64,000 nucleotides of DNA from a virus, in IMG/VR virus record IMGVR_UViG_3300048438_000153, positions 186,001 through 250,000 of that record; one strand, 5' to 3'. Shown one piece after another: positions 44,001 to 53,359 of this stretch (position 1 is its first letter; every line of letters starts with the position of its first letter). The notes under the pieces were generated by a model, which was given only the letters and a program-made list of their open reading frames with translations, ran no database searches and was not told the DNA's origin. Made by a program: the position numbers and the translations under genes.

Positions 44001-46471
44001 AGGTTCTCATCCCCGAAAGAAATCGAACCACCTGAGTCAGTGATCGAACCATCGGCAATAGTAAGAGTTCCAACAGACGATCCTGAGACTCCCTCAGAAA
44101 CCTTCCCGAAGACTACCTTCTCATCAGCGTCAGTTGTTACGAACTTGAGGTAAGAGTTAGCTCCCTCAGTGATGTCGAGAGCAGTCGCCTGAGCATCTGT
44201 TAAAGAGATGGTGAGGGTGTCTCCATCGGCGGAGATACTATCGAGGGCGATATCCCCTACATTCGTGATGTCCCCATCAGTAACACTTAACGAGGTAACA
44301 GTGGTTGCGCCCGATCCGAGAGTTCCCGTAGTTGAGAGGTTCTCATCTCCAAAGGAAATCGCGCCCCCTGAGTCAGTAATCGAGCCATCAGCGAGAGTAA
44401 GATTTCCAACAGACGATCCTGAGACTCCCTCAGAAACCTTCCCGAAGACTACCTTCTCATCAGCGTCAGTTGTTACGAACTTGAGGTAAGAGTTAACACC
44501 CTCAGTGATGTCGAGAGCCGTTGCTTGAGCATCCGTAAGACTGATAGAAATGGTATTCCCATCAGCAGAAATACTATCAAGGGCGACATCACCTACGTTA
44601 GTGATATTTCCGTCAGTAACACTTAATGAAGTGACAGTGGCAGACCCCACTCCGAGAGTTCCCGTAGTTGAGAGGTTCTCGTTCCCGAAAGAAATAGCTC
44701 CACCTGAGTCAGTAATAGAGCCGTCAGCGAGAGTGAGAGTTCCTACGGTAGACCCTGAGACTCCCTCAGACACTTTCCCGAAGACTACCTTCTCACCTTC
44801 ATTCGTGGTGACGAAGTTAAGGTAAGAGTTACCCGCTTCTGTGATATTGAGCGCGGTAGCTTCGTTATCCGTCAAAGTGATGGTGAGGGCACTGCCGTCA
44901 GCAGAAATGCTGTCGAGGGCGATATCCCCTACGTTAGTGATATTTCCGTCAGTAACACTTAATGAAGTGACAGTGGTAGCCCCCGCGCCGAGAGTACCTG
45001 TTGTCGAGAGGTTCTCGTTCCCAAAGGAAATAGCGCCCCCTGAGTCGGTAATCGACCCGTCAGCGAGAGTAAGAGTTCCTACGGTAGATCCTGAAGCAAG
45101 TGTGGCTACCCCCGCGCCGAGAGTTCCCGTAGTTGAGAGGTTTTCGTTCCCGAAAGAAATAGCTCCACCTGAGTCAGTAATCGACCCGTCAGCGAGAGTA
45201 AGAGTTCCTACGGTAGACCCTGAGACTCCCTCAGAAACCTTTCCGAAGACCACTTTCTCACCTGCGTCAGTTGTTACGAACTTGAGGTAAGAGTTAACAC
45301 CCTCAGTAATGTCGAGTGAAGACTCTTGGTTGTCTGTAAGGCTGATAGAAATGGCATTTCCGTCAGCAGAAATGCTATCTAGGGAGATATCGCCTACATT
45401 CGTGATATTTCCGTCAGTAACACTTAATGAAGTGACAGTGGTTGCTCCAGCTCCGAGAGTACCTGAAGTTGAGAGGTTCTCATCCCCGAAAGAAATCGAA
45501 CCGCCTGAGTCAGTAATCGAGCCATCAGCGAGAGTAAGAGTTCCAACTGTCGAGCCTGAAGCAAGTGTAGCCACACCCGCTCCGAGAGTTCCCGTAGTTG
45601 AGAGGTTCTCATCCCCGAAAGAAATCGCCCCACCTGAGTCAGTGATCGACCCGTCAGCGAGAGTAAGAGTCCCTACGGCAGACCCTGAGACACTCTCAAA
45701 TACTTTCCCGAAGACCACTTTCTCACCCTCGTCAGTTGTTACGAACTTGAGGTAAGAGTTAGCTCCCTCAGTAATGTCAAGAGACGACGCTTGATTGTCC
45801 GTAAGACTAATAGAAATGGTGTTGTTATCGGCGGAGATACTATCTAGGGCGATGTCCCCCACGTTAGTGATGTTTCCTTCGTTAACATTAAGAGATCCAA
45901 GAGAGAGAGTCCCTGATGTAAAGTCAGCGTTCCAAGAGTTGTCATTCTCGGTCACGTCAGCAGTACCTAGAGCGAAATAGTTGTTCTCTTCATCGAAATA
46001 GAAAACGCCAGGGTTCTGAGCCCCACCACCCTCTCCATCAGTCTGAAGTGGTCGTGTGAAGATGATGCCGATGGAGTCTCCGTTTGTTCCATTCGCATCG
46101 TGGGCGTTACCCTCACTCCCATCAGCCAAGACGATAACTCTATCCTGAACGAGAAGATCATTCGTAGTATTCTGAGTGGTTACGTTAAGTGTCCCAGGAA
46201 TAGAAATGATCGAGTTGGCTTGACCTAATGTGATCGTGTTGGCTCCAAGAGTAGGACCAATCACGATTGATCCTGTCACCCCTATGTTTGAGGTGATTGA
46301 AGCATTGTTAGACATATCGGCGCGAAGAAGGTCTGCGCCTCCCGCATCTGCGCCGTTGTGGACGCGGATAGACTCAGTAGTGGTATCTACCGTGACCTCA
46401 CCGATTGCGCCCGTAAAGGCATTGTTCTCAGCAGTAGTGCCTCTGCGTAATTGTACTCTTCTTACAGCCAT
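41057..46471 (-). CDS. Giant repeat-built tail fibre protein A
   Basis: 1,804 residues. The N-terminus MAVRRVQLRRGTTAENNAF resembles the attachment domain found at the start of many phage fibres and receptor proteins. Residues about 190-1,490 are made of nearly identical modules, each about 112 residues and holding LTLADGSITDSGGAISFG, LSTTGTLG, VTSLSV, NVGDIALDSISADG and YLKFVTTD. A different module in the middle (VADQVIELNKD, then GIFLNRG) recurs in fibre B. The C-terminus is unique and probably carries the tip. Role: adsorption to the host surface. Confidence 0.85.
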   Translation of the reverse strand: MAVRRVQLRRGTTAENNAFTGAIGEVTVDTTTESIRVHNGADAGGADLLRADMSNNASITSNIGVTGSIVIGPTLGANTITLGQANSIISIPGTLNVTTQNTTNDLLVQDRVIVLADGSEGNAHDANGTNGDSIGIIFTRPLQTDGEGGGAQNPGVFYFDEENNYFALGTADVTENDNSWNADFTSGTLSLGSLNVNEGNITNVGDIALDSISADNNTISISLTDNQASSLDITEGANSYLKFVTTDEGEKVVFGKVFESVSGSAVGTLTLADGSITDSGGAISFGDENLSTTGTLGAGVATLASGSTVGTLTLADGSITDSGGSISFGDENLSTSGTLGAGATTVTSLSVTDGNITNVGDISLDSISADGNAISISLTDNQESSLDITEGVNSYLKFVTTDAGEKVVFGKVSEGVSGSTVGTLTLADGSITDSGGAISFGNENLSTTGTLGAGVATLASGSTVGTLTLADGSITDSGGAISFGNENLSTTGTLGAGATTVTSLSVTDGNITNVGDIALDSISADGSALTITLTDNEATALNITEAGNSYLNFVTTNEGEKVVFGKVSEGVSGSTVGTLTLADGSITDSGGAISFGNENLSTTGTLGVGSATVTSLSVTDGNITNVGDVALDSISADGNTISISLTDAQATALDITEGVNSYLKFVTTDADEKVVFGKVSEGVSGSSVGNLTLADGSITDSGGAISFGDENLSTTGTLGSGATTVTSLSVTDGDITNVGDIALDSISADGDTLTISLTDAQATALDITEGANSYLKFVTTDADEKVVFGKVSEGVSGSSVGTLTIADGSITDSGGSISFGDENLSTTGTLGAGVATLASGSTVGTLTLADGSITSTGGTITFDDENLTTTGSITCTNITVNGTQTIISTTNLSVADQVIELNKDIGDNNNNSDIGIFLNRGLEDDALIIWDEGEGKFLLGTHSGAVNGTTTDFSGVVGLSKAGLLVSTLEATGTVSGATGSTFGDLTLADGSITDSSGAISFGDENLSTTGTLGAGATTVTSLSVTDGDISNVGDIALDSISADGNTISISLTDNQASSLDITEGANSYLKFVTTDADEKVVFGKVSEGVSGSSVGTLTLADGSITDSGGAVSFGDENLSTTGTLGAGATTVTSLSVADGDISNVGDIALDSISADGNSITLNLTDNQASSLDITEGANSYLKFVTTDADEKVVFGKVSEGVSGSTVGTLTLADGSITDSGGAISFGNENLSTTGTLGAGSATVTSLSVTDGDITNVGDIALDSISADGNAITLNLTDNQASSLDITEGVNSYLKFVTTDAGEKVVFGKVSEGVSGSTVGTLTLADGSITDSSGAISFGDENLSTTGTLGAGATTVTSLSVADGDITNVGDISLDSISADGNTISISLTDAQATALDIAEGANSYLKFVTTNEGEKVVFGKVSEGVSGSSVGTLTLADGSITDSGGVISFGDENLSTTGSLTSNSLTVSGGGVALGDGSNATSISVTTQTDEDTVGENLTISSGVGNGTGTGGSVIFQTGGDNAGALSTVLTLSSANKATFTGEVETGSNLILGNNVIQNSDGETTITLTADQKVTLSGDLDVTGVITGNSAVSGSLRFKDPTLYVGYTNTASTRDLGFVGAYGDSNFADFLMGVVYEVDNTVGGKSGAFKIFHGRADITEPAASYSVPDSDLAPLDVGSLNVKNGGLTVAKTTGLTGDEGVTNAPLFSTNTKAFQVAVTTDTAIADDAHSIGFVVNNTSVLSTSVIMATVASADNGGDILAEGGIEVYAHSITNATSFEFSLVNRIGSQINADSVITINFVIL
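42033..45900. repeat. Array of about 336-bp coding repeats in fibre A
   Basis: Near-identical blocks recur with a spacing of about 336-339 bp (for example blocks beginning near 42612, 42951 and 43287), some shorter units being partial. Many stretches differ by only a few silent changes, pointing to ongoing recombination among copies. Confidence 0.85.
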
Positions 46472-46532
46472 TTCTTGTTCTCCTAGAAAGATGGGAGGGT
46501 TCTCTATTCTTACGTTTTATATAAACACTCTA

Positions 46533-49500
46533 CTAAACCACTAAGACCCCGTAGTCGTCAGCGCAGTAGAGTACCGTGTCAGCCACCGAGCCGAAATCAA
46601 TGTTAAAGTCACCCTCCCCGAAAGCGTCGGCTACCGAGCCGTAGTCGATGACTTCCATGACTCGACCATAGATTACGAGGTCGCCTCCAACGAGAGCGTT
46701 CGGGTTCAGAGAAATACTCTGAGACGTAATCACAGGACTCTCGTTAACGTCTGTACCTATAGTTGGAACAGTACCCGGCTCAAATCTACTGTTGTTGGCG
46801 TTGTAGACAAGACCCTGACCATCGGCCAAATCAGTCAAGTCAACATCGGAGTGCGTTTCAACTGAGCCCAAGACGGTAAGATTTGAGCCATCTAACGCCC
46901 CTAACTTACCTTCTCCATCTGTAACAACCGCCTTGCCGTTCTCACCACCTCCGCCATTAATAGTAGTGTCGAGTGTAGAAGCAGAGCCGAGTCCTAAGTT
47001 GCCTCTCGCTACCGCTTCATTTCCCCCATCAGAAATCTCAGAAAGACTGTTGCCGACCTGAAGCAAGTCTGAAATGTCTGTAGTCGCTGTTGAAGTAAGA
47101 CCGAGAGTAGACCTAGCTGTCGCGGAATCCGCGTCATCCAAAAGTGTTCTCGCAAAGGCTGTTACATCAGCCTCAGCCCAAGTATCTACTCCTGTAGTAT
47201 ATATGAGCTTATCAGCGCCCGTCCCGAGATCAGAAATAGCACTCAAGGTGGCGTCAAAAGCTTGGACGTCAGTGTCGATCTCTAACCCAAGAGTAGTTCG
47301 AGCCGTCGCTGAGTCAGCGTCATCTAAGAGTGTCCTAGAGAAAGCAGAAAGGGTGGCTTCAGCCCAAGTATCTACTCCCGTAGTATATATGAGCTTGTTA
47401 GCGCCTGTCCCGAGATCAGAAATACTCTGAAGAGTAGCATCGTAGGCTTGGACGTCAGTGTCGATCTCTAACCCAAGAGTAGTTCGAGCCGTCGCTGAGT
47501 TAGCGTCATCTAAGAGAGATCTAGCGAACGCCGTAAAGATGGTGATTGAGAAAGTATCTACGCCACTTGCATAAATGAGTCTATCAGCGCCCGTATTAAC
47601 ACCAGCTAAAGCTTGTAATGTAGCATCATAAGCCTGAACATCAGAGCCGATCTCAACACCTAAGTTACCCCTCGCATTCGCGACGTTATCTAAGTCATTA
47701 AGATTATTAGCTGACTGAAGAAGATTGCCAATGTCTGTTGTGGCTGTCGAAGTGAGGCCGAGGGTAGTTCTCGCTGTGTTAGCATCAGCATCGTCTAAGA
47801 GTGTTCTAGAGAAAGCAGAAAGGGTGGCCTCAGCCCAAGTGTCTACTCCCGTAGTGTAAGCGAGCTTATCAGCCCCCGTTCCGAGCGCGGAGAGAGAAGC
47901 TAACGTCGCATCGTAGGCTTGAATATCAGTGTCGATCTCTAACCCAAGAGTAGTTCGAGCGGTCGCTGAGTTAGCATCGTCTAAGAGTGTCCTAGAGAAA
48001 GCAGAAAGGGTGGCTTCAGCCCAAGTGTCTACTCCCGTAGTATATATGAGCTTATCAGCTCCCGTCCCGAGATCAGAAATAGCACTCAAGGTGGCGTCAA
48101 AAGCTTGAACGTCAGACCCGATAGCGACACCGAGATTAGCCCTCGCATTCGCGACGTTATCTAAGTCATTAAGATTGTTAGCTGACAGAAGAAGATCAGC
48201 GAGGTCTGTTGTCGCAGTAGGGGTAAGACCGAGGGTCGCTCTAGCATCTGCTGAGTTAGCGTCATCTAAGATTGTTCTAGCGAAAGCAGAAAGAGTTGCT
48301 TCAGCCCAAGTATCCAATCCCGTAGTATATATGAGCTTATCAGCTCCCGTTCCGAGATCAGAAATAGCACTCAAGGTGCTGTCGAGAGGCTGATAAGTGT
48401 TTGCGAGATCCAAGTCTGTGATCTCTGCTTGAACATAAGCAGTAGTGGCGACGAGAGTTGAATCATCACCGAGATCAGGGCTTTCCACTCTTAATGGAGA
48501 AAGAGTCAGGTTGGCGTCATTAAACTCTGTGGCGGTGTGGGCATCAGTGGTCGTGCCTAGCTTGAACGTGTCTGTGCTCTCGTCAAAAAAGAACACCGCG
48601 TCATTTCCCGTAGTCCCACGCTCGAAGAAAAGACCGATGTCATTGGGGTTAGCTCCGCCATCAACGCCTTTATTAAGTCTGACAATCGTATCTTCTACAT
48701 CTAGTGTAGAAGTGTTGACTGTTGTCGTGTCGCCCTGAACTTGAAGATCACCACTTACGATAACCTTCGACCCAACACCTCCGAGCGTTAAGACTGAAGG
48801 GTTGCCATTATTGGTAGTCATCGTCGCGCCGATTGTTGCATCTGCGTTGGTGAAGTCGATTCCTGTCATGCCACTAAGAGTTGTGGAAGCCCCTCCCAAA
48901 GAAATGGATGTTGAACCTACAGTCAAAGAGCTGTTCGCGAGCTTATCGTTCGTGACGTCTCCATCAACAATCTTAGCAGTCGTAACAGAGTCGGCATCGA
49001 GCTTCGCCTCAGTGACGTTCCCATCTACGATTTTAGCCGTAGTAACGGAGTCAGCGTCGAGCTTCGCTTCAGTGATGTTGCCGTTCAAAATCTTAGCGGT
49101 GGTTACAGCATCGTTACTTATGGTAGCCAAGCCCTCGTTGGAGATAGAAACATCACCCGAGAGAGATACGTTCTTCCATTGATTGTCGTCCGCACCCCCA
49201 TCGGAGTCGTAGACGATAATCTGAGCGTCTGCGACGTCGGCGAGGAGGACATCGTTGAGGTCATCGAGGCTAGAGACGTTGCCTGCTGCTTGCATGACGT
49301 CATTGACCCACTCAGTAGTCGCTACTGTAGTGTCATCAGAGGCGAGGTCAGGAGTTGCTGAAGTAAGAGTACCCACCTCAAAGTTATATGCGAAAGCCCC
49401 GAAAGTAGTAGCTCTTGTGGTGAGCGCGATGCTTGCGTTGTCTGAGAGGTTAGACGTAGAAATCGTCTGATTCGCAAAACCACCATTTCCTGTACTCACT

Positions 49501-52031
49501 AAGAAATGGTTAGCGTTGACGAGTTCATCTCCATCCAAAGACACATCAGAAAGAGCGTCGATCCTCGCAGTGCTTCTCAAGAAGTTCTCTACTCCAAGCT
49601 GAATGCTGACCTTCTCGAAAGAATCAGCTCCATTACCTAAGAGTAAATCACCGTCAGCGATCCCTGTAATGGTATCGAGAGAAGCATCTTTGGCTTGGTA
49701 TGTGTTGGCGAGGTCGAGCGCAGTTATGTCTGCATCAATCGCGTCATCTACGTATTTCTTAGTGGAGGCGTGGGCATCAAGAGTAGGATCTTGGACACTG
49801 ACAGTAGAAAGCGTGAAATCGTAAGCGAAAGCCCCGAAGGTAGCTCCCACGCTCGTCTGAACTACATTACCTGTGTTAGAGAGGTCGCCGAAAGAAAGAA
49901 TGCTGTTCTCAAAGGTTGAGTCATCCGCTCCGATTCTTAGGACCTGACCCTCGGCCTTCACACCGATTGTAGTGTCAGAAAGATTGTCTGAAGCTCCCAC
50001 GCTCTTGAGGAAAGACTCTACGCCCTCTGTGACACTGACCTTCTCGAAAGAGTCAACGCCATTACCTAAGAGTAAATCACCGTCAGCGATCCCTGTGATG
50101 CCATCAAGAGAAGCATCTTTAGCTTGATACGTATTGGCGAGGTCGAGCGCAGTTATGTCTGTGTCAATCTGAGCGTCTACATAGGCCGTAGTAGCGAGCT
50201 TCGTTGAGTTGTCGCTTGCGTTCTGAGTGGTAGCCGTAGCGTTCGCGCCTGTAAGGTCTACATCAGCAGTAAAGGTGTTATTCGCGGAGAAAGTCTGAAC
50301 GGCATTGAGCCGAGCGACATTAGCGGTGTCTGTGAGGTCTGTAGAAGCAATGCTCACTGTCGCTGTGACTGTGCCGTCATTCACCCCCTCTGTGTCGTCA
50401 TAAGAGAAAGTGATCCCTGTGTTACCCACGTTGTTTGCGGTGAACATTGGGCCGACTATATCTTGGACTTGCTCATCAGAAAGCTGAGTATCCGTATCTG
50501 TTTCGTCAGCGACCTCGAAAGACCCATTGTTATACTTAAGAATCTTTCCGTCAACGACACCTACGAGATCGACATCAGAAAGATCACCAGCAGAGAACCC
50601 CCCAAGACTTACAGTTGCGTCTATCGTGTCTGCGTTATCGTTAGGGGAGAAAGAAACACCTGTGTGAGCTCCACCTTGTAGAGCTGTGCCAACAGCGTCC
50701 CTTGCCATTTCGTCTGTGTAAGTCTGAGTAGGAGCTGTAAACTCAAATCGGTTGTTCCCCGCCACCCAAGCGAGGACGTTTCCGTCTTGAATGTTCGCAA
50801 TCGAGTTGACGTCAGAAAGATCAGAGATGGAAGCACCTGAAGCGAGAAAGTCCCCTACATTACTCTGAGAAGCAGTGCCAAGAGCGAGCGCGAGGATGTC
50901 TGTGTCAATCTGAGCGTCTACATAAGCAGTGGTGGCGAGTTTCGTTGAGTTGTCGCTTGCGTTCTGAGTGGTGGCTAATACTGTTCCTGTGAAAGTCTGA
51001 TTGGCGCTGAGGAGAGCGACATCTCCTGTCCCTGACAGCTCAGAGAAATCAAGATCTTCGTTAATCCAAGCGCCGTTCTCGTACTTCAAGACTTGGCTAT
51101 TAGCGAGCCCCACTCCGCCAAGTGTGACGTTAGAAAGGTTTCCGATCTCAGCGTCAGTGCTTAAGAAAGACTCTAAGTCAGCACTGATGTTGATGACGCC
51201 AAAAGTGTCGTTTCCTGTAGCGATGATCAGGTCATTGTCTACAGGAGCGAGCGCGGATAAACCTGTCAAAGTCGCGTCGAGAGACTGTTTTGTAGCCACC
51301 TCGTCATCAACGTATTTCTTAGTCGATGCGTGGGCATCAAGAGTAGGATCTTGAACACTCACTGTAGAAAGAGTGAAGTCGTAAGCGAAAGCGCCGAAAG
51401 TAGACCCTGAGCTAGTCAAGACAACATCGGCGGAGTCTGAAAGCTCGGATGTTGATATCGTCTGATTCGCGAAGTTGTTTCCGTCAAAAACAAGGAACTC
51501 ATTGAGCGCGGGGTTCGCGACAGAAGCATCTCCGAGATCATTCAGATTAGCTGCGCCACCACCGCCACCTTGACCTGGTACCCACTGACCCACGTTCGCA
51601 TCATAGACTAAGGCGTTTCCGTCAACTAGACCTACTAGATTTACGTCAGAAATCAAGCTCAGAGTAAGGGTCGCGTTTTCCCATTTCCCAGCTCCCACGT
51701 TGTACTGAAGAAACTGATCATCAGCGAGTCCCGCTATCGTCACGTCAGATAGCTGAGCGAGTTGAGCGTTCCCCCCTAAGACTGCGTTTCCTACAACATC
51801 TTGGACGAACTCTGTGGTGGCGATGCGACCTGAACTCTCATTAAGTGGGATGCCACCTAAGATACTTAAAGTCCAATCACCTCCTGACCCTAGAATATAG
51901 CCTGATTGGTTGATGGAGGGTCCGGGTACAAGCCCGTCAGTACCCGCTTGCGCTCCATCTGTTCCTGTGAAAGCGGTCAAAACAATCGAAGAACCGCCCG
52001 TTGTGGTCGTGCCTGTGCCGAAAGAACTCAT
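46533..52031 (-). CDS. Giant repeat-built tail fibre protein B
   Basis: 1,832 residues from the ATG at 52031 (AAGGAG 6 bases upstream); the longer TTG frame is inside a leader hairpin. The N-terminal half has modules such as TKLATTAYVDAQIDTDI and GDLLLGNGVDSFEKVSV; the middle has ITEAKLDADSVTTAKI repeats and a LDVEDTIVRLNKG...GLFFERG module shared with fibre A; the C-terminal third has about seven 60-residue units (AISDLGTGADKLIYTTGVD, LLDDANSATARTTLGL). The last 150 residues are unique. It follows the same design as fibre A and probably forms another part of the same tail fibre network. Confidence 0.85.
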   Translation of the reverse strand: MSSFGTGTTTTGGSSIVLTAFTGTDGAQAGTDGLVPGPSINQSGYILGSGGDWTLSILGGIPLNESSGRIATTEFVQDVVGNAVLGGNAQLAQLSDVTIAGLADDQFLQYNVGAGKWENATLTLSLISDVNLVGLVDGNALVYDANVGQWVPGQGGGGGAANLNDLGDASVANPALNEFLVFDGNNFANQTISTSELSDSADVVLTSSGSTFGAFAYDFTLSTVSVQDPTLDAHASTKKYVDDEVATKQSLDATLTGLSALAPVDNDLIIATGNDTFGVINISADLESFLSTDAEIGNLSNVTLGGVGLANSQVLKYENGAWINEDLDFSELSGTGDVALLSANQTFTGTVLATTQNASDNSTKLATTAYVDAQIDTDILALALGTASQSNVGDFLASGASISDLSDVNSIANIQDGNVLAWVAGNNRFEFTAPTQTYTDEMARDAVGTALQGGAHTGVSFSPNDNADTIDATVSLGGFSAGDLSDVDLVGVVDGKILKYNNGSFEVADETDTDTQLSDEQVQDIVGPMFTANNVGNTGITFSYDDTEGVNDGTVTATVSIASTDLTDTANVARLNAVQTFSANNTFTADVDLTGANATATTQNASDNSTKLATTAYVDAQIDTDITALDLANTYQAKDASLDGITGIADGDLLLGNGVDSFEKVSVTEGVESFLKSVGASDNLSDTTIGVKAEGQVLRIGADDSTFENSILSFGDLSNTGNVVQTSVGATFGAFAYDFTLSTVSVQDPTLDAHASTKKYVDDAIDADITALDLANTYQAKDASLDTITGIADGDLLLGNGADSFEKVSIQLGVENFLRSTARIDALSDVSLDGDELVNANHFLVSTGNGGFANQTISTSNLSDNASIALTTRATTFGAFAYNFEVGTLTSATPDLASDDTTVATTEWVNDVMQAAGNVSSLDDLNDVLLADVADAQIIVYDSDGGADDNQWKNVSLSGDVSISNEGLATISNDAVTTAKILNGNITEAKLDADSVTTAKIVDGNVTEAKLDADSVTTAKIVDGDVTNDKLANSSLTVGSTSISLGGASTTLSGMTGIDFTNADATIGATMTTNNGNPSVLTLGGVGSKVIVSGDLQVQGDTTTVNTSTLDVEDTIVRLNKGVDGGANPNDIGLFFERGTTGNDAVFFFDESTDTFKLGTTTDAHTATEFNDANLTLSPLRVESPDLGDDSTLVATTAYVQAEITDLDLANTYQPLDSTLSAISDLGTGADKLIYTTGLDTWAEATLSAFARTILDDANSADARATLGLTPTATTDLADLLLSANNLNDLDNVANARANLGVAIGSDVQAFDATLSAISDLGTGADKLIYTTGVDTWAEATLSAFSRTLLDDANSATARTTLGLEIDTDIQAYDATLASLSALGTGADKLAYTTGVDTWAEATLSAFSRTLLDDADANTARTTLGLTSTATTDIGNLLQSANNLNDLDNVANARGNLGVEIGSDVQAYDATLQALAGVNTGADRLIYASGVDTFSITIFTAFARSLLDDANSATARTTLGLEIDTDVQAYDATLQSISDLGTGANKLIYTTGVDTWAEATLSAFSRTLLDDADSATARTTLGLEIDTDVQAFDATLSAISDLGTGADKLIYTTGVDTWAEADVTAFARTLLDDADSATARSTLGLTSTATTDISDLLQVGNSLSEISDGGNEAVARGNLGLGSASTLDTTINGGGGENGKAVVTDGEGKLGALDGSNLTVLGSVETHSDVDLTDLADGQGLVYNANNSRFEPGTVPTIGTDVNESPVITSQSISLNPNALVGGDLVIYGRVMEVIDYGSVADAFGEGDFNIDFGSVADTVLYCADDYGVLVV
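47050..48400. repeat. Array of about 180-bp coding repeats in fibre B
   Basis: About seven units of roughly 180 bp encoding the DLGTGADKLIYTTGVDTWAE and DDANSATARTTLGLEID words. Units differ at few positions. Confidence 0.8.
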
Positions 52032-52040
52032 ATCGAACTC

Positions 52041-52080
52041 CTTTATATGTCTCTCTTCTTTCTCCAAGAGACATATAAAG
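52041..52080 (-). promoter_or_regulatory. Leader inverted repeat upstream of fibre B
   Basis: Perfect 14-bp repeat (52041-52054 and 52067-52080, 12-base loop). On the minus strand the near arm AGAGACATATAAAG runs into the AAGGAG ribosome site; the far arm CTTTATATGTCTCT follows GATTAAGT. Confidence 0.6.
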
Positions 52081-52118
52081 ACTTAATCAACCAAGACCGA
52101 GAAGGAGAAGACTACAAA

Positions 52119-52529
52119 GTGGATAAGGTTATCTGTGTGATAGACCGCACCGATGCTTTGAAAGAGGTTCTTTCTTCTGAAGGCATAGGCTATGAGAGCT
52201 TGATTAAAGCCTCCCCGTTTCCTCGCGCAAAGAGAAAGGGTGAAAACCTTTACGCTACGAACGGTATTACGCCCCCAAAACTCGCTGACACCCTTCTTCT
52301 TCGCTTTTTTAAGAGAATGGGGGGACGAGGGAGAGGGTCACACCTTTACGAAGAAAGAAAGATTACCTGTGTTTCGGTCGGACTCTTTGTGGAAAGAGTT
52401 ACCCTTAGCCAAGAGACCTCTATCTACGCAGACCTTAAAAGATTTCTTAAAGTCCTCGATAGCGGAGGCTCGTTCCTCTTTCATGCGCTCTTTGAGAGAG
52501 ATGTCAAAGTTAAAGGCTTCGATCTCTAG
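52119..52529 (+). CDS. Possible plus-strand gene, partly antisense to the next gene
   Basis: 136 residues from a GTG with AAGGAG 11 bases upstream; the open frame reaches back to an ATG at 52047. The first 75 codons cover a stretch with no minus-strand gene and read like normal protein (VICVIDRTDALKEVLSSEG, then ENLYATNGITPPKLADTLL). The last 64 codons overlap the minus gene 52338-52841. Either the frame is real up to about 52340 or it is chance. Confidence 0.3.
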   Translation: MDKVICVIDRTDALKEVLSSEGIGYESLIKASPFPRAKRKGENLYATNGITPPKLADTLLLRFFKRMGGRGRGSHLYEERKITCVSVGLFVERVTLSQETSIYADLKRFLKVLDSGGSFLFHALFERDVKVKGFDL

Positions 52530-52841
52530 GCACTCTTTGGTCGCTTTAGAAACCGAGTGGAGCGATGTCTTTCTTAAGTAATGGCGAACTTCTACAGAAG
52601 AGAAACCAACTACAGTCAGACAGATCAAGCCCTTATTGACAGTAAGGGTTTCGATATCCAAAGTGAGCGCCGACAAGCACTTGCGAAGGTACTTCTCCGC
52701 TTCAACACTAGCTATCTCTACGCACTGTTCTCTTAAGTCACCGAAAAAGTCGATGCGTAAGCTCTCTTCACTAGGAAGGTAAGTCGAAGAGAGTCCTCTT
52801 TTAGAAAACTCTTTCTTAACTTGAGTTATTGTGGGATTCAT
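52338..52841 (-). CDS. Small unknown protein
   Basis: 167 residues from the ATG at 52841 (AGGA 7 bases upstream); the longer GTG frame lacks a site. Helical and charged, with EQCVEIASVEAEKYLRKCLSAL and a C-terminal Lys/Glu-rich helix. No domain recognised. It precedes the fibre B gene in the same direction. Confidence 0.5.
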   Translation of the reverse strand: MNPTITQVKKEFSKRGLSSTYLPSEESLRIDFFGDLREQCVEIASVEAEKYLRKCLSALTLDIETLTVNKGLICLTVVGFSSVEVRHYLRKTSLHSVSKATKECLEIEAFNFDISLKERMKEERASAIEDFKKSFKVCVDRGLLAKGNSFHKESDRNTGNLSFFVKV

Positions 52842-52944
52842 TTCTATGTCCTTTTCTCTGAAGTTCATCTCACACACAGTGTTAGATAAATAAACTATCC
52901 CTAAGAAGAAAGAGGTCTTTGATCATAGGGAATGAGAGCGACGC

Positions 52945-53358
52945 CTACACGATAACATCGTACTTGACGTCTCCTGTAAAAGCCGTCGATAACTCAACTA
53001 CAAACCCTGTGGTAGACTTACTCTTGGCTCGCGCAAAAACGAAGTCTCCCACGAAAAAGAGGACTCGATAGTTAATGTTGGGCATAGGGGAGTCAAAGAA
53101 AACGCTAGCTTCAGATTGGTTCGCAAAAGTAACCGTACCGCTCAGGGTAGAAATGTTAGACATGATAACCTCCAAGTTTGAAATAGCATCACTGATCGCT
53201 CTTTGAACCTCTACAGGGTAAGACCCTAAGAAAGCTATATTGTCTTTAGTGACGCTTGATACGGAAATAGACCCGTACTTGTTAGCCGACACAGAGAACT
53301 TGAATAGCCCCTGAGTAGACGGGTAAGAGTAAGAAAGAGTAGTTTCTTGCAGTATCAT
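52945..53358 (-). CDS. Small beta-rich protein, possibly virion
   Basis: 137 residues starting MILQETTLSYSYPSTQG, beta-rich with many Ser, Thr and Val and no charge clusters (VTFANQSEASVFFDSPMPNINY). It begins 1 base after the preceding gene and lies upstream of the fibres. A small tail or fibre-associated protein is possible. Confidence 0.55.
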   Translation of the reverse strand: MILQETTLSYSYPSTQGLFKFSVSANKYGSISVSSVTKDNIAFLGSYPVEVQRAISDAISNLEVIMSNISTLSGTVTFANQSEASVFFDSPMPNINYRVLFFVGDFVFARAKSKSTTGFVVELSTAFTGDVKYDVIV

Positions 53359-53359
53359 T

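Noticed and set aside
42033-45755. Series of plus-strand open frames opposite fibre A
   Set aside because: They recur with the fibre repeat period and are antisense shadows with Pro/Ser/Val-rich composition.
41057-52031. CRISPR array or tandem satellite
   Set aside because: The repeats are long, in frame and protein coding, without spacers of constant size.
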